Shown: positions 34,551-42,238 of the stretch, in pieces
Layout: every line of letters begins with the position of its first letter
Numbering within the stretch: the first letter of the stretch is position 1
The notes under the pieces: generated by a model
Told to the model about the DNA's origin: nothing
Databases searched by the model: none
What the model saw: only the letters and a program-made list of their open reading frames with translations
Program-made: the position numbers and the translations under genes
DNA from: a bacterium
GTDB lineage: Bacteria; Bacteroidota; Bacteroidia; NS11-12g; UBA9320
Assembly (NCBI GenBank): GCA_018223105.1
Contig: JAAEYY010000004.1
Span: 48,939-112,938, forward strand
Reading direction: 5' to 3'
Length of the DNA stretch: 64,000 nt

Positions 34551-35675
34551 ATGAGGAAGTTTAAATCCGGACACTATATTAAACAAGGATCATATAAGAG
34601 TTTCGAACCTGCTTTTATCAATAAGCAGTGGGAGATTGATGATATGACACTTCTTCAGCTTTTGAGTAAAGCAGATCGCTTTCTTGGAAGATTAGATATG
34701 TATTCCTCTTATGTTGATATTGACCAGTATATCCGAATGCATATTGCAAAAGAAGCTACGACAAGCAGCAAGATTGAGGGAACTCGCACCAATATTCAAG
34801 AGGTATTTCTCAATAGAGAAGAGATAAATGCTGAAAAGCGAGATGATTGGGAAGAAGTGCAGAATTATATTGATGCAATGAACAGTGCAGTTCAAGAATT
34901 ACATAAACTGCCTTTCTCTTCCAGATTGATAAAACAAACTCATGAGATTCTGATGCAAGGAGTAAGGGGAATGCATAAGCAACCGGGGACATTTAGAACC
35001 AGTCAGAATTGGATAGGTGGTGCTAGCATCAATGATGCGACTTTTATTCCTCCTGTACATCATAACATTTCAGCTCTTATGTCGGATTTGGAGCAATTTG
35101 CAAATGATGAATTGAACCCACTTCCTGACTTACTCAAGATTGGAATAATCCATTATCAATTTGAGACTATCCACCCCTTTCTCGATGGAAATGGGAGGGT
35201 AGGGCGATTAATGATAACCCTGTATTTGGTGAATAAAAAGATCCTCAAAAGGCCTATACTGTATCTTTCTGATTTTTTTGAGCGAAATAGAACCTTGTAT
35301 TATGATAATCTTATGCGTGCAAGGACGCACGACGATATAAATCAATGGTTGAAGTTTTTCCTGACCGGCATTATTGAAATTGCAGAAAAAGGGGTAGAAA
35401 CATTTGACAAAATACTGCAATTGAAAAGTGATATTGAGCAAAAACTATCCGGTTTAGGCGTTCGCACAGCAGATGCCTTGAAGATAGTGCAATACATGTA
35501 TCAAAGACCCATTGTTGATGCTTCGGTCGTCTTAGAAATCACGGGTAAATCGAAAGCAACAGTATATAAACTCATAGATGAATTGGAGCAACTAGACATT
35601 ATTAAAGAAATCTCAGGAAGTAAACGGAATAAGTTGTATTTATTTCATGAATATATGGCGTTGTTTAGTAGTTAA
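34551..35675 (+). CDS. Fic family AMPylase-like protein with winged helix
   Basis: A 374-residue Fic protein. The active loop is HPFLDGNGRVGR (208-219), a complete HxFx(D/E)GNGRxxR. The inhibitory helix SSKIEG (72-77) matches the (S/T)xxxE(G/N) motif and lies N-terminal to the Fic core, i.e. class II auto-inhibition. A winged helix follows at about 305-374 (VDASVVLEITGKSKATVYKLIDEL). It should transfer AMP to a protein target when the helix is displaced. Targets are unknown. No separate antitoxin gene is needed or seen. Confidence 0.93.
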   Translation: MRKFKSGHYIKQGSYKSFEPAFINKQWEIDDMTLLQLLSKADRFLGRLDMYSSYVDIDQYIRMHIAKEATTSSKIEGTRTNIQEVFLNREEINAEKRDDWEEVQNYIDAMNSAVQELHKLPFSSRLIKQTHEILMQGVRGMHKQPGTFRTSQNWIGGASINDATFIPPVHHNISALMSDLEQFANDELNPLPDLLKIGIIHYQFETIHPFLDGNGRVGRLMITLYLVNKKILKRPILYLSDFFERNRTLYYDNLMRARTHDDINQWLKFFLTGIIEIAEKGVETFDKILQLKSDIEQKLSGLGVRTADALKIVQYMYQRPIVDASVVLEITGKSKATVYKLIDELEQLDIIKEISGSKRNKLYLFHEYMALFSS

Positions 35676-36073
35676 GCTTTTTTAAAAAGCGTATAGTCAC
35701 CCGCAAGGTTTGGGATTTGATATTTGGGACTTCCTTGAAGTTTGCCCTTGTCATCCGAATCCGTTAGCTAACGGAGTAGGAAGGCCCTTGTCATCCGAAG
35801 CTTCAGCGTAGGATGGGTTATTTAATATCTAAATTTTGTTGTTTAATGCCCACGCTGTCCGAAGCCTTGGCGTAGGATAGTAATTTCTTTGGCTGTTCTT
35901 TACTTGATTTCTGATCAAAAAATTAGAAGGACATTCAAATGCGTTTTCAACGATGAAACTCCTGTATTAAGTCGTAATTCTTGAAAATTGAAGATTGAAT
36001 TTTGAGATTTCCTTGGAGTTTGGTACTTCTAATTTGGTGTTTTTCTGGTGCTTGTAATTTCTGAATTGATTAT
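35676..36073. other. Intergenic repeats, no gene
   Basis: It contains CACCCGCAAGGTTTGGGATT at about 35698 (as near 33993), GCCCTTGTCATCCGAA twice (about 35745 and 35786), and a second copy of TTACTTGATTTCTxxTCAAA near 35900 with the following AAAATTAGAAGGAC. TTTCCTTGGAGTTTGG occurs near 36008 as near 34023. I see no gene. Confidence 0.6.
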
Positions 36074-36892
36074 TCAAAACCTTGGTTTTGCAGCGATCAC
36101 CTCCACCATCAACGGACAACAAATCATCGCCCCCGGCGTAGCTTCAAGTTCAGATAGTTCTGCAAAAGCATTTTGCATTTCTGCCTGACTCAAGTATCCG
36201 TTTTCAACCAGCTTAGGAAAATAGGTTTCATAGAAGGTTTTGGGCCATTGCCATACGCTGTTCTCCGGTGTTCCGAGTTTCGGTAATAGTCTCAGGTTAA
36301 CGATCTCCATCCCCATGGCGCTTAGGGTTTGAGGTAATGAATTTCCGATGTCTAACTCACTTTCCAGGTCTTTAAAACTCTTCAAGGCAGTGTTGATAGC
36401 ATGGGTCATAGCCGGTTTTTGAGGGTATACTGCATGCGACGACCAGTTGTAGTATTCCTGCAGTACTATTTTACCACCTGGTTTAAGCGCTTTATAAAGC
36501 TCTTGAAGCACCTCGTCAGCTCCTTCGACCCATCCTAAAACCCATCTGCTGAAAACACCATCCAATGAATTAGGCTCCAGTTTCAATTCTGAGAATAAAC
36601 TTTGTCGGGTTTCAATGTTGAGCGAGTGATATTCACTGATTTTATTAAGATAATTGATATAAGTTTCTGAGCGATCTATTGCCAAAACCTTACCGCTTTG
36701 TCCAACGAGATAGCCCAATTCTGTGCTGCAGAATCCGGGTCCACAGCCCAGATCTAAAAGAGTTTGACCCTCTCTGAAATTAGCCAGTTCCCAACCTTTT
36801 TGGGCTTCAGATGCCCATACTTGATGTTGTACCCCTAAGCGATGTAGCTCATCAGCATCAGTGCCCAAAATATATTCTTCCGACTGTTTCAT
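36074..36892 (-). CDS. SAM-dependent methyltransferase
   Basis: A 272-residue class I methyltransferase. Motif I is LLDLGCGPGFCS (about 45-56), post-I is VLAIDRSETYI, motif II is in LDGVFSRWVLGW, and motif III is LKPGGKIVLQEYYNW. It resembles UbiE/Methyltransf_11-type small-molecule methylases; the acceptor is not predictable. It stands alone on the minus strand. Confidence 0.88.
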   Translation of the reverse strand: MKQSEEYILGTDADELHRLGVQHQVWASEAQKGWELANFREGQTLLDLGCGPGFCSTELGYLVGQSGKVLAIDRSETYINYLNKISEYHSLNIETRQSLFSELKLEPNSLDGVFSRWVLGWVEGADEVLQELYKALKPGGKIVLQEYYNWSSHAVYPQKPAMTHAINTALKSFKDLESELDIGNSLPQTLSAMGMEIVNLRLLPKLGTPENSVWQWPKTFYETYFPKLVENGYLSQAEMQNAFAELSELEATPGAMICCPLMVEVIAAKPRF

Positions 36893-37075
36893 ATTTTGCT
36901 TTTCGGAGTAAATATAAGCATGGTGATTTTAAAAGGTCTTTTAATCAGCACCTTAATTGCCGGGAATTGAATATGTAAGCAAGAAGAGGAAATTCATCTA
37001 AGCCCAAACTAAATTTTAGTTGAGGGATATGAATTGAAATTGTACTATCTTGCTTGGGCTAATTTACCAAATCTC

Positions 37076-38248
37076 ATGAAAAAGTTACTCTTATTTACCC
37101 TCATCTTGAGTTCCGGATTCATTCTTAATTCCTGCAAAGAGAAAGATAATGGTCCGAAGAGCTTAGCCTCAAATCAACCCGTATTTAACATGGATCTTTT
37201 CGAGCAAAACATCATTGATTATGTGAATGCCGGTGGAGATCAACCCATTGGTTGGGCTTATGTTATTACCCAAAATGGACTCTTAGAAAGGTTCGATGCT
37301 TTTGGCGATGCTAGGACCAGTGCTGATGGTCAGATTGATTTTAGCTTGAGCAAAGAAATTAATGTCGCAAGTATTAGTAAGTTCTACACGGCCATAGCGG
37401 TATTGCAATTGCTGGAAGCGCGAAACTTAGATATTGACAGTAAAATAGCACCATGGCTGCCCAACTCTTGGGTAAAAGGTCCGGGTGTGAATGACCTCAG
37501 TTTTAAGGACTTGTTAAAACACGAATCGGGATTAAACTCGATCAATTCCAATTTCGATTCAACCTTAAGTTACAGCGGATTAGAATCGTGTATTGAGGAT
37601 GGTGTAGTGAACCCCAAGACCAGATTATATCTCAATGTGAATTTCGCCTTATTCCGAGTATTAATTCCCTCTTTGTGGGATGGCCTCGACGATGCACCGG
37701 AAACCATAGATATAGAAAGCAGTCCGAATACTCAAATTATGTATTTATGGTACATGCAACAGCATATTTTTAGTCCTATTGGACTTCAATTTGTTAACTG
37801 CTCTCCGGAAGATCGGCAAGAAGCTACTTTGTATTATAATGTGAACGATGATAATATAAATGCGAACGGATCCTATTATGGAAGTTGGTCACATATGTCA
37901 GGCGGTGGCGGCTACTTTATGACACCTCTCGAAATGGCGGCGGTGAATGCCTACTACGAACATACCGAGATTATTTTGTCGGATGAGATGAAAGCCGTGA
38001 TGAAAGAACACAGAATGGGTTTTGATACACAATCGAGTCGAGAGGAACATGGTTCTTACTACGGAAAAAATGGCTCGATTGCGAATGGAGCCAATCAGGG
38101 CGTTTTGGGTCAAATCGTACTTTTCCCTTTCAACGACGTAGAAATCGTGGTGATCATGAATACTCAAGGAGTGACGCTGAATGTTTCCAACAACTTTATC
38201 GGTAGCATGATTTACGAAGCTTATAATGACGCTTGGGAGGAGCCGTAG
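37076..38248 (+). CDS. Beta-lactamase-fold serine hydrolase lipoprotein
   Basis: The start is taken at ATG 37076, giving the lipoprotein signal MKKLLLFTLILSSGFILNSC; an in-frame TTG-type start 42 bp upstream is less likely. The product is 390 residues. The nucleophile motif SxxK is SISK in ASISKFYTAIAVLQLLE. YLN in RLYLNVNFALFRVL fits the YxN position. LLKHESGLNS is the usual following element of class C beta-lactamase-like and DD-peptidase-like hydrolases. Substrate is unknown; beta-lactam resistance should not be assumed. Confidence 0.87.
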   Translation: MKKLLLFTLILSSGFILNSCKEKDNGPKSLASNQPVFNMDLFEQNIIDYVNAGGDQPIGWAYVITQNGLLERFDAFGDARTSADGQIDFSLSKEINVASISKFYTAIAVLQLLEARNLDIDSKIAPWLPNSWVKGPGVNDLSFKDLLKHESGLNSINSNFDSTLSYSGLESCIEDGVVNPKTRLYLNVNFALFRVLIPSLWDGLDDAPETIDIESSPNTQIMYLWYMQQHIFSPIGLQFVNCSPEDRQEATLYYNVNDDNINANGSYYGSWSHMSGGGGYFMTPLEMAAVNAYYEHTEIILSDEMKAVMKEHRMGFDTQSSREEHGSYYGKNGSIANGANQGVLGQIVLFPFNDVEIVVIMNTQGVTLNVSNNFIGSMIYEAYNDAWEEP

Positions 38249-38294
38249 TTGAGATTTACTTGGATTGAACATCGAGATATTGCATTTTTGAGCA

Positions 38295-38876
38295 ATGCAC
38301 CTACAATTGGTAGATCGAAACATAGGTCTCTGTAATGAATGGGAAAAGCTTTTTTCTTCTGAGCAGTATGTTTCCATTCACTGCGCCGATTTCTTTTCCT
38401 TAGAAACTGACTGTATTGTATCTCCGGCTAATTCATTTGGATTTATGGATGGAGGATTGGATTATGCGATATCAAGAACATTAGGTTGGCAGGTACAAGA
38501 ACGAGTTCAGGAAAAGATTCGTAATGAATTTCATGGTGAATTATTGGTGGGACAAGCGCTTTTAGTTGAAACGGGAAACGAAAAAATTCCATACTTAATT
38601 TCTGCACCAACCATGCGGGTCCCTTTAATTCTCACCAACACGGTCAATGTGTATTTGGCGAGTAAAGCAGTTTTCAGAGTGGTAAAGGAAAATCCGCAGA
38701 TAAAAACTGTGACGATGAGTGGCTTAGGAACCGGTGTTGGACAAGTGCCATATGATATTTGTGCAAAGCAGATTTATTGGGCATATCGTCATGAGTATCT
38801 GGAAGAATATAAGTTTCCTGAGAATTGGATGGATGCCAAAAAACTACATGATGGACTTTTTAGAAATATAGAATAA
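38295..38876 (+). CDS. Macrodomain (ADP-ribose-binding) protein
   Basis: A 193-residue protein: CIVSPANSFGFMDGGLDYAI is the macrodomain ligand loop (NSFGxMDGG), and SGLGTGVGQVP is the phosphate-binding glycine loop near the C-terminus. It has the layout of phage-tail-like or Appr-processing macrodomains. It may remove or read ADP-ribose. It overlaps the next small gene by 1 bp. Confidence 0.88.
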   Translation: MHLQLVDRNIGLCNEWEKLFSSEQYVSIHCADFFSLETDCIVSPANSFGFMDGGLDYAISRTLGWQVQERVQEKIRNEFHGELLVGQALLVETGNEKIPYLISAPTMRVPLILTNTVNVYLASKAVFRVVKENPQIKTVTMSGLGTGVGQVPYDICAKQIYWAYRHEYLEEYKFPENWMDAKKLHDGLFRNIE

Positions 38877-39100
38877 TGGAACTAGTTTCACCCAGTTTGA
38901 GCTTTCTGATACTCATACCCATATTACTTCGGATTTTAGTAGTCCTTTTCTGCTATAACCGTGCAAAGAAGCTGAACCGCAATTCCGGTCTTTGGGCCTT
39001 GTTTGGTCTGTTTCTCCCACTCTTTGCTTTGATATTGATTCTCTTCGCTAAACCACTGAGAGTGGTGGAGTCGGAGATAGATGAGATAGGGAGGGAGTGA
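38876..39100 (+). CDS. Small membrane protein
   Basis: A 74-residue protein with two hydrophobic segments (about 8-25, LSFLILIPILLRILVVLF, and 40-60, LWALFGLFLPLFALILILFA). Its ATG overlaps the macrodomain stop by 1 bp, so the two are probably co-translated. Function is unknown. Confidence 0.6.
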   Translation: MELVSPSLSFLILIPILLRILVVLFCYNRAKKLNRNSGLWALFGLFLPLFALILILFAKPLRVVESEIDEIGRE

Positions 39101-39122
39101 ATGTACTTTTCAATAGTTAGAC

Positions 39123-39749
39123 TTATTGCACCCCATACCATTCCCTAAACGCAAAAAGTAATTGATCAAAAGTGCATCTGTTTCTATGGGTCATTCTTTT
39201 GCGGTGTGTACGCACCGTAGCATATGTAATTTTCAATTCTTGAGCTACTTCGTTGATGCTTTTCCCTTTTGCAAATTTTTGCATGATCTCAACTTCCCGC
39301 TCGCTTAGTTCTGGTTCAAAAAGTTCCTTTTCCTCACTGTAATCCTTTAAAACACCCATAATTCTTGGGCAGAAAAAGACTTTTCCTTGAATTCCATGTT
39401 TAATACCTGCAAGTAACTGCTCAAATGAACTGAGCTTACTTACGTAGGATACAGGACCTAGTTGCTGGGCTTTGTCTATAAAGATCTTATTTTCATAACT
39501 TGAAAAAATGAGGCATGGAACTTTTCTAGTTACACATGCCTCAACTAGTACAAATGATTTTTCATCTTTATAGTGTAAATCACTAATTACAATCGAAGGC
39601 TTAAATTTTGACAAGGCTGAAACAGCAGATTCAGGTTCTTCATAGGTTCGCACATCTACATCTCGCATCTCATTTAAAATTTTCTCTGCGATGCCATAAC
39701 TCACCACTTCATGATCATCACATATAAGAATTTTATAGGTATTGCTCAT
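39123..39749 (-). CDS. NarL/LuxR-type response regulator
   Basis: A 208-residue regulator. The receiver has DD (ILICDDHEV), the phospho-acceptor in VISDLHYKDE and the lysine in YVSKLSS. The LuxR-type HTH is LSEREVEIMQKFAKGKSINE then VAQELKITYATVRTHRKRM. It is the last gene of a four-gene minus-strand operon (41370 to 39123) and overlaps the kinase gene by 4 bp, so the kinase is its likely partner. A candidate target is the palindrome in front of the operon. Confidence 0.93.
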   Translation of the reverse strand: MSNTYKILICDDHEVVSYGIAEKILNEMRDVDVRTYEEPESAVSALSKFKPSIVISDLHYKDEKSFVLVEACVTRKVPCLIFSSYENKIFIDKAQQLGPVSYVSKLSSFEQLLAGIKHGIQGKVFFCPRIMGVLKDYSEEKELFEPELSEREVEIMQKFAKGKSINEVAQELKITYATVRTHRKRMTHRNRCTFDQLLFAFREWYGVQ

Positions 39750-40483
39750 GCTTTAAATTTTAATTGATCAATACGGGTTAGGGCATCGTCAGGGTCAAAG
39801 TAGGAAGATAAGTGTCCGCCTATTAATTTTAATCTTGATTTTATAGTGGTTGATCCTCTGCCTGACGATGTTCCGTTAACCTTAATCTTAATTTTGGGAC
39901 AATAATGTAATTCTACAAGTACCTCGCCTTTTTGTTGTTCTACAAAGACTGAAATGTGTTCTGGTTGACTGTGTTTTATACTGTTCGAGAGTAATTCTTG
40001 GATGATCCTAAAGCTCTGGATTGCTTTTTCTTCAGAAAGGGGAGTATTAAATTCGGATTCAAAACTTATGCTGAGATCTTGATTCTGATAGCGTTTGCAT
40101 TGAGCCTCTAAGGCGGCTATCCAATTGTTATCAACGAGCTCTTTGGGGTAAAGCTCTTCGGCTAAAACTCGAAGTTCATTTCTAAAGTTTGTAAAATTCT
40201 CTGATGCATGCTCAATCACCTCTCCACTCATATTTGCATGGATTAAATCAGCCTTCAATTCTTGGGTGACTTGAAGAATAATTGCATTAGCACCGTCGTG
40301 TAAATCATTCGCCAATCGTAAGCGTTCTTTTTCTATCACTTCATGCTCTCGTCTCCTTGTCTCTGATAATAGTTTGTATTGTTTTCTAAGGTTAATAATT
40401 AAAATGATCGTGACATTGATCACGATGAGAACAAACAATGCCACTGAAACTACGATATGGAAATAGGGATCAGTGCTTGACAT
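39746..40483 (-). CDS. NarX-type (HisKA_3) sensor histidine kinase
   Basis: A 245-residue kinase: one N-terminal membrane helix (about 8-31), a coiled coil, the HisKA_3 phospho-acceptor RLANDLHDGANAIIL, and the GHKL ATPase with N-box QELLSNSIKHSQ and G-box GRGSTTIKSRLKLIGG. It has no periplasmic sensing domain, so sensing probably relies on the neighbouring membrane protein, with which it overlaps by 14 bp. Confidence 0.92.
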   Translation of the reverse strand: MSSTDPYFHIVVSVALFVLIVINVTIILIINLRKQYKLLSETRRREHEVIEKERLRLANDLHDGANAIILQVTQELKADLIHANMSGEVIEHASENFTNFRNELRVLAEELYPKELVDNNWIAALEAQCKRYQNQDLSISFESEFNTPLSEEKAIQSFRIIQELLSNSIKHSQPEHISVFVEQQKGEVLVELHYCPKIKIKVNGTSSGRGSTTIKSRLKLIGGHLSSYFDPDDALTRIDQLKFKA

Positions 40484-41069
40484 AGATATAAGTTGCTGTA
40501 ATAAAGTAACCTATAAGAAATATTTGATAAGCAACAGCTGATAGTGCGAGAACAGCTGAGGACCTCCATAGTGTTTCAAAAGGGGTAAGATAGGTAAACA
40601 TGAAAACAAAACTGAAAACAAGTGCCATAAGCACGTAATCTATGATTTTTTGGAGCTGTGGTTTTCTGCTAGAACCTTCTTTTACTAAAAGATAATTGAG
40701 AAAAAGTACTAATAAAACAGATGGAAACAGTGAAACTATTGGAGGTAGCGTAAAATCTAAATAGTATAATAAGGATCCAAATAAAACTGTAATCCCTATG
40801 AGTGATCCAATTTTTTTAATATCCTTTAGGAAGAATGAAATACAAATGGCAATTGGCGCAAGACTTGAATATATCACACTAGCTGTATTAAATTTAACAT
40901 CCGTTACTTTTACAAGAAAGAAGATTAGAGTCATACAAAAGGAAAGAATAATGTAAACTACCAAATGTGAATATCTGATATTCTTTTGAAATTGCTTGTT
41001 CTCCCTAAAAGTTGAGATGATAATTACAAGAAATGCTAATGTAATTGTTATGTGGTATACAAGTCCCAA
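40470..41069 (-). CDS. Polytopic membrane protein of the two-component operon
   Basis: A 199-residue protein with about six hydrophobic segments (first ITITLAFLVIIISTF, last VLALSAVAYQIFLIGYFITA). No domain name is recognised. It sits between the CPPSC small protein and the kinase and overlaps the kinase start, so it is a likely sensory or coupling component; this is inference. Confidence 0.78.
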   Translation of the reverse strand: MGLVYHITITLAFLVIIISTFRENKQFQKNIRYSHLVVYIILSFCMTLIFFLVKVTDVKFNTASVIYSSLAPIAICISFFLKDIKKIGSLIGITVLFGSLLYYLDFTLPPIVSLFPSVLLVLFLNYLLVKEGSSRKPQLQKIIDYVLMALVFSFVFMFTYLTPFETLWRSSAVLALSAVAYQIFLIGYFITATYIYVKH

Positions 41070-41076
41070 AAAGCAG

Positions 41077-41370
41077 TTACATCAAAGGCGAGTTATTATC
41101 ACAACTTGGGGGGCACATCGCTCCATTGTTCATAATCTTCGAAGTAACATCTTCATTATTGGAGTCCGTTCCAAGGGTAACAACCGTTAGTTTATCATTA
41201 GAATCTAGAGCAAAGTAGATACGTAGACCTTCTACATTCGTATTCTGAAAAATTTCCAGAATATCTGCCTTCTCCATTAAAACAGCTTTTGTTAAGCCGG
41301 TAAATCTTGAATCATTTTGATAAGCATGAGTCATCGTCTCAGCTTCTGTTAGTGTTATTTCATTAGACAT
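41077..41370 (-). CDS. Small conserved-type protein with C-terminal CPPSC motif
   Basis: A 97-residue protein without signal peptide or membrane segment. It begins MSNEITLTEAETMTHAYQ and ends MCPPSCDNNSPLM. The middle (LRIYFALDSNDKLTVVTLGT) looks like beta strands. Small Bacteroidota proteins with the same beginning and CPPxC end are familiar to me but have no known role. It is the first gene of the operon with the membrane protein, kinase and regulator, 7 bp ahead of the next gene, and stands directly behind the palindromic operator. Confidence 0.72.
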   Translation of the reverse strand: MSNEITLTEAETMTHAYQNDSRFTGLTKAVLMEKADILEIFQNTNVEGLRIYFALDSNDKLTVVTLGTDSNNEDVTSKIMNNGAMCPPSCDNNSPLM

Positions 41371-41411
41371 GTGGACGAAATTACCACAAAGAGATGAATC
41401 GAATTTTAATT

Positions 41412-41441
41412 TTACCCCAATGATTACCCCAATTGGGGTAA
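41412..41441. promoter_or_regulatory. Perfect 18-bp palindrome plus direct half-site
   Basis: TTACCCCAATTGGGGTAA (41424-41441) is a perfect palindrome. A second TTACCCCAAT half-site (41412-41421) lies 12 bp away in direct repeat. The site is about 53 bp upstream of the start at 41370, a typical position for an activator or repressor. Near copies occur at 2315 and 27578. Confidence 0.65.
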
Positions 41442-41669
41442 CGAATCACTCCATACAAAAAACGCAAGTTTCAAAATTGCGAGTTAAAGACTAAATTCGG
41501 TCTAACCTGATTTTAGACCTCTTGAAAATAAAGACCTTGGTAAGGTGTTGAGAAACCACTCAGGCTCTGCATGAGCAACTAGTAATTTTCTGTTTCAACA
41601 GCACAATTTTTTCAAGAATATGATGCGTATCCCATCGGGTCTTCCGGATACCCTAATCTGATTAACGTT

Positions 41670-42164
41670 ATGAAAAAAGCACTTACTATTTTTTGTGGGT
41701 TGATGCTATCAGGCCTAGGTGCCTTAGCTCAATCCTATTGTTATCAAGAAGTTCCATGCCCTCCTGGACATCCAGGCCCAATTTGCAAGGAACTCATTGA
41801 ATGTTGGGAGGTTGAAATCATCAATGACCTGGCATGCGACCTCGACATTTATTTTGACTATTCGCAATTTGGAAGTTGTGGTGGAACCGTGTTTCAAGAC
41901 CAAGTAGCAGCTGGTCAGACCAAAACGGTTACCGCTTACGAACGAAAGTTTACCGGAGATGGGTGTAATTGCCTTTGTCCGGCCTGGATGCGAATTGGTG
42001 AATTTAATGGTAACCCGGGTTATGTTCCTTGGGCCTTCGAGAATCCTAGTACTCAAAATCCACCTCCGGGAGGAGTAGCGTTCATGGATTGTAACGGTAC
42101 CCCTGTTTATGTTACAATTACGTATAATCCTCCGAATTCAGCAACACTCCATTTCCATTATTAA
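41670..42164 (+). CDS. Small secreted cysteine-rich protein
   Basis: A 164-residue protein with signal peptide (MKKALTIFCGLMLSGLGALAQS). The mature part begins YCYQEVPCPPGHPGPICKEL and has about ten cysteines, a proline/glycine-rich end, and C-terminal VYVTITYNPPNSATLHFHY. It resembles beta-sandwich exported proteins; no family is recognised. No T9SS sorting domain is visible. A hairpin terminator lies directly downstream. Confidence 0.75.
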   Translation: MKKALTIFCGLMLSGLGALAQSYCYQEVPCPPGHPGPICKELIECWEVEIINDLACDLDIYFDYSQFGSCGGTVFQDQVAAGQTKTVTAYERKFTGDGCNCLCPAWMRIGEFNGNPGYVPWAFENPSTQNPPPGGVAFMDCNGTPVYVTITYNPPNSATLHFHY

Positions 42165-42173
42165 TTATTCATA

Positions 42174-42202
42174 GTCAGTATTTTATGACTTTAAATACTG
42201 AC
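42174..42202 (+). terminator. Hairpin behind the cysteine-rich protein gene
   Basis: GTCAGTATTT (42174-42183) and AAATACTGAC (42193-42202) form a perfect 10-bp stem with a 9-base loop; TTCAGTATTTT follows. It probably ends the upstream transcript. A -7 box (TAAATTTG, 42222-42229) for the next gene comes right after. Confidence 0.6.
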
Positions 42203-42238
42203 TTCAGTATTTTGAATTAATTAAATTTGGTAATATCC

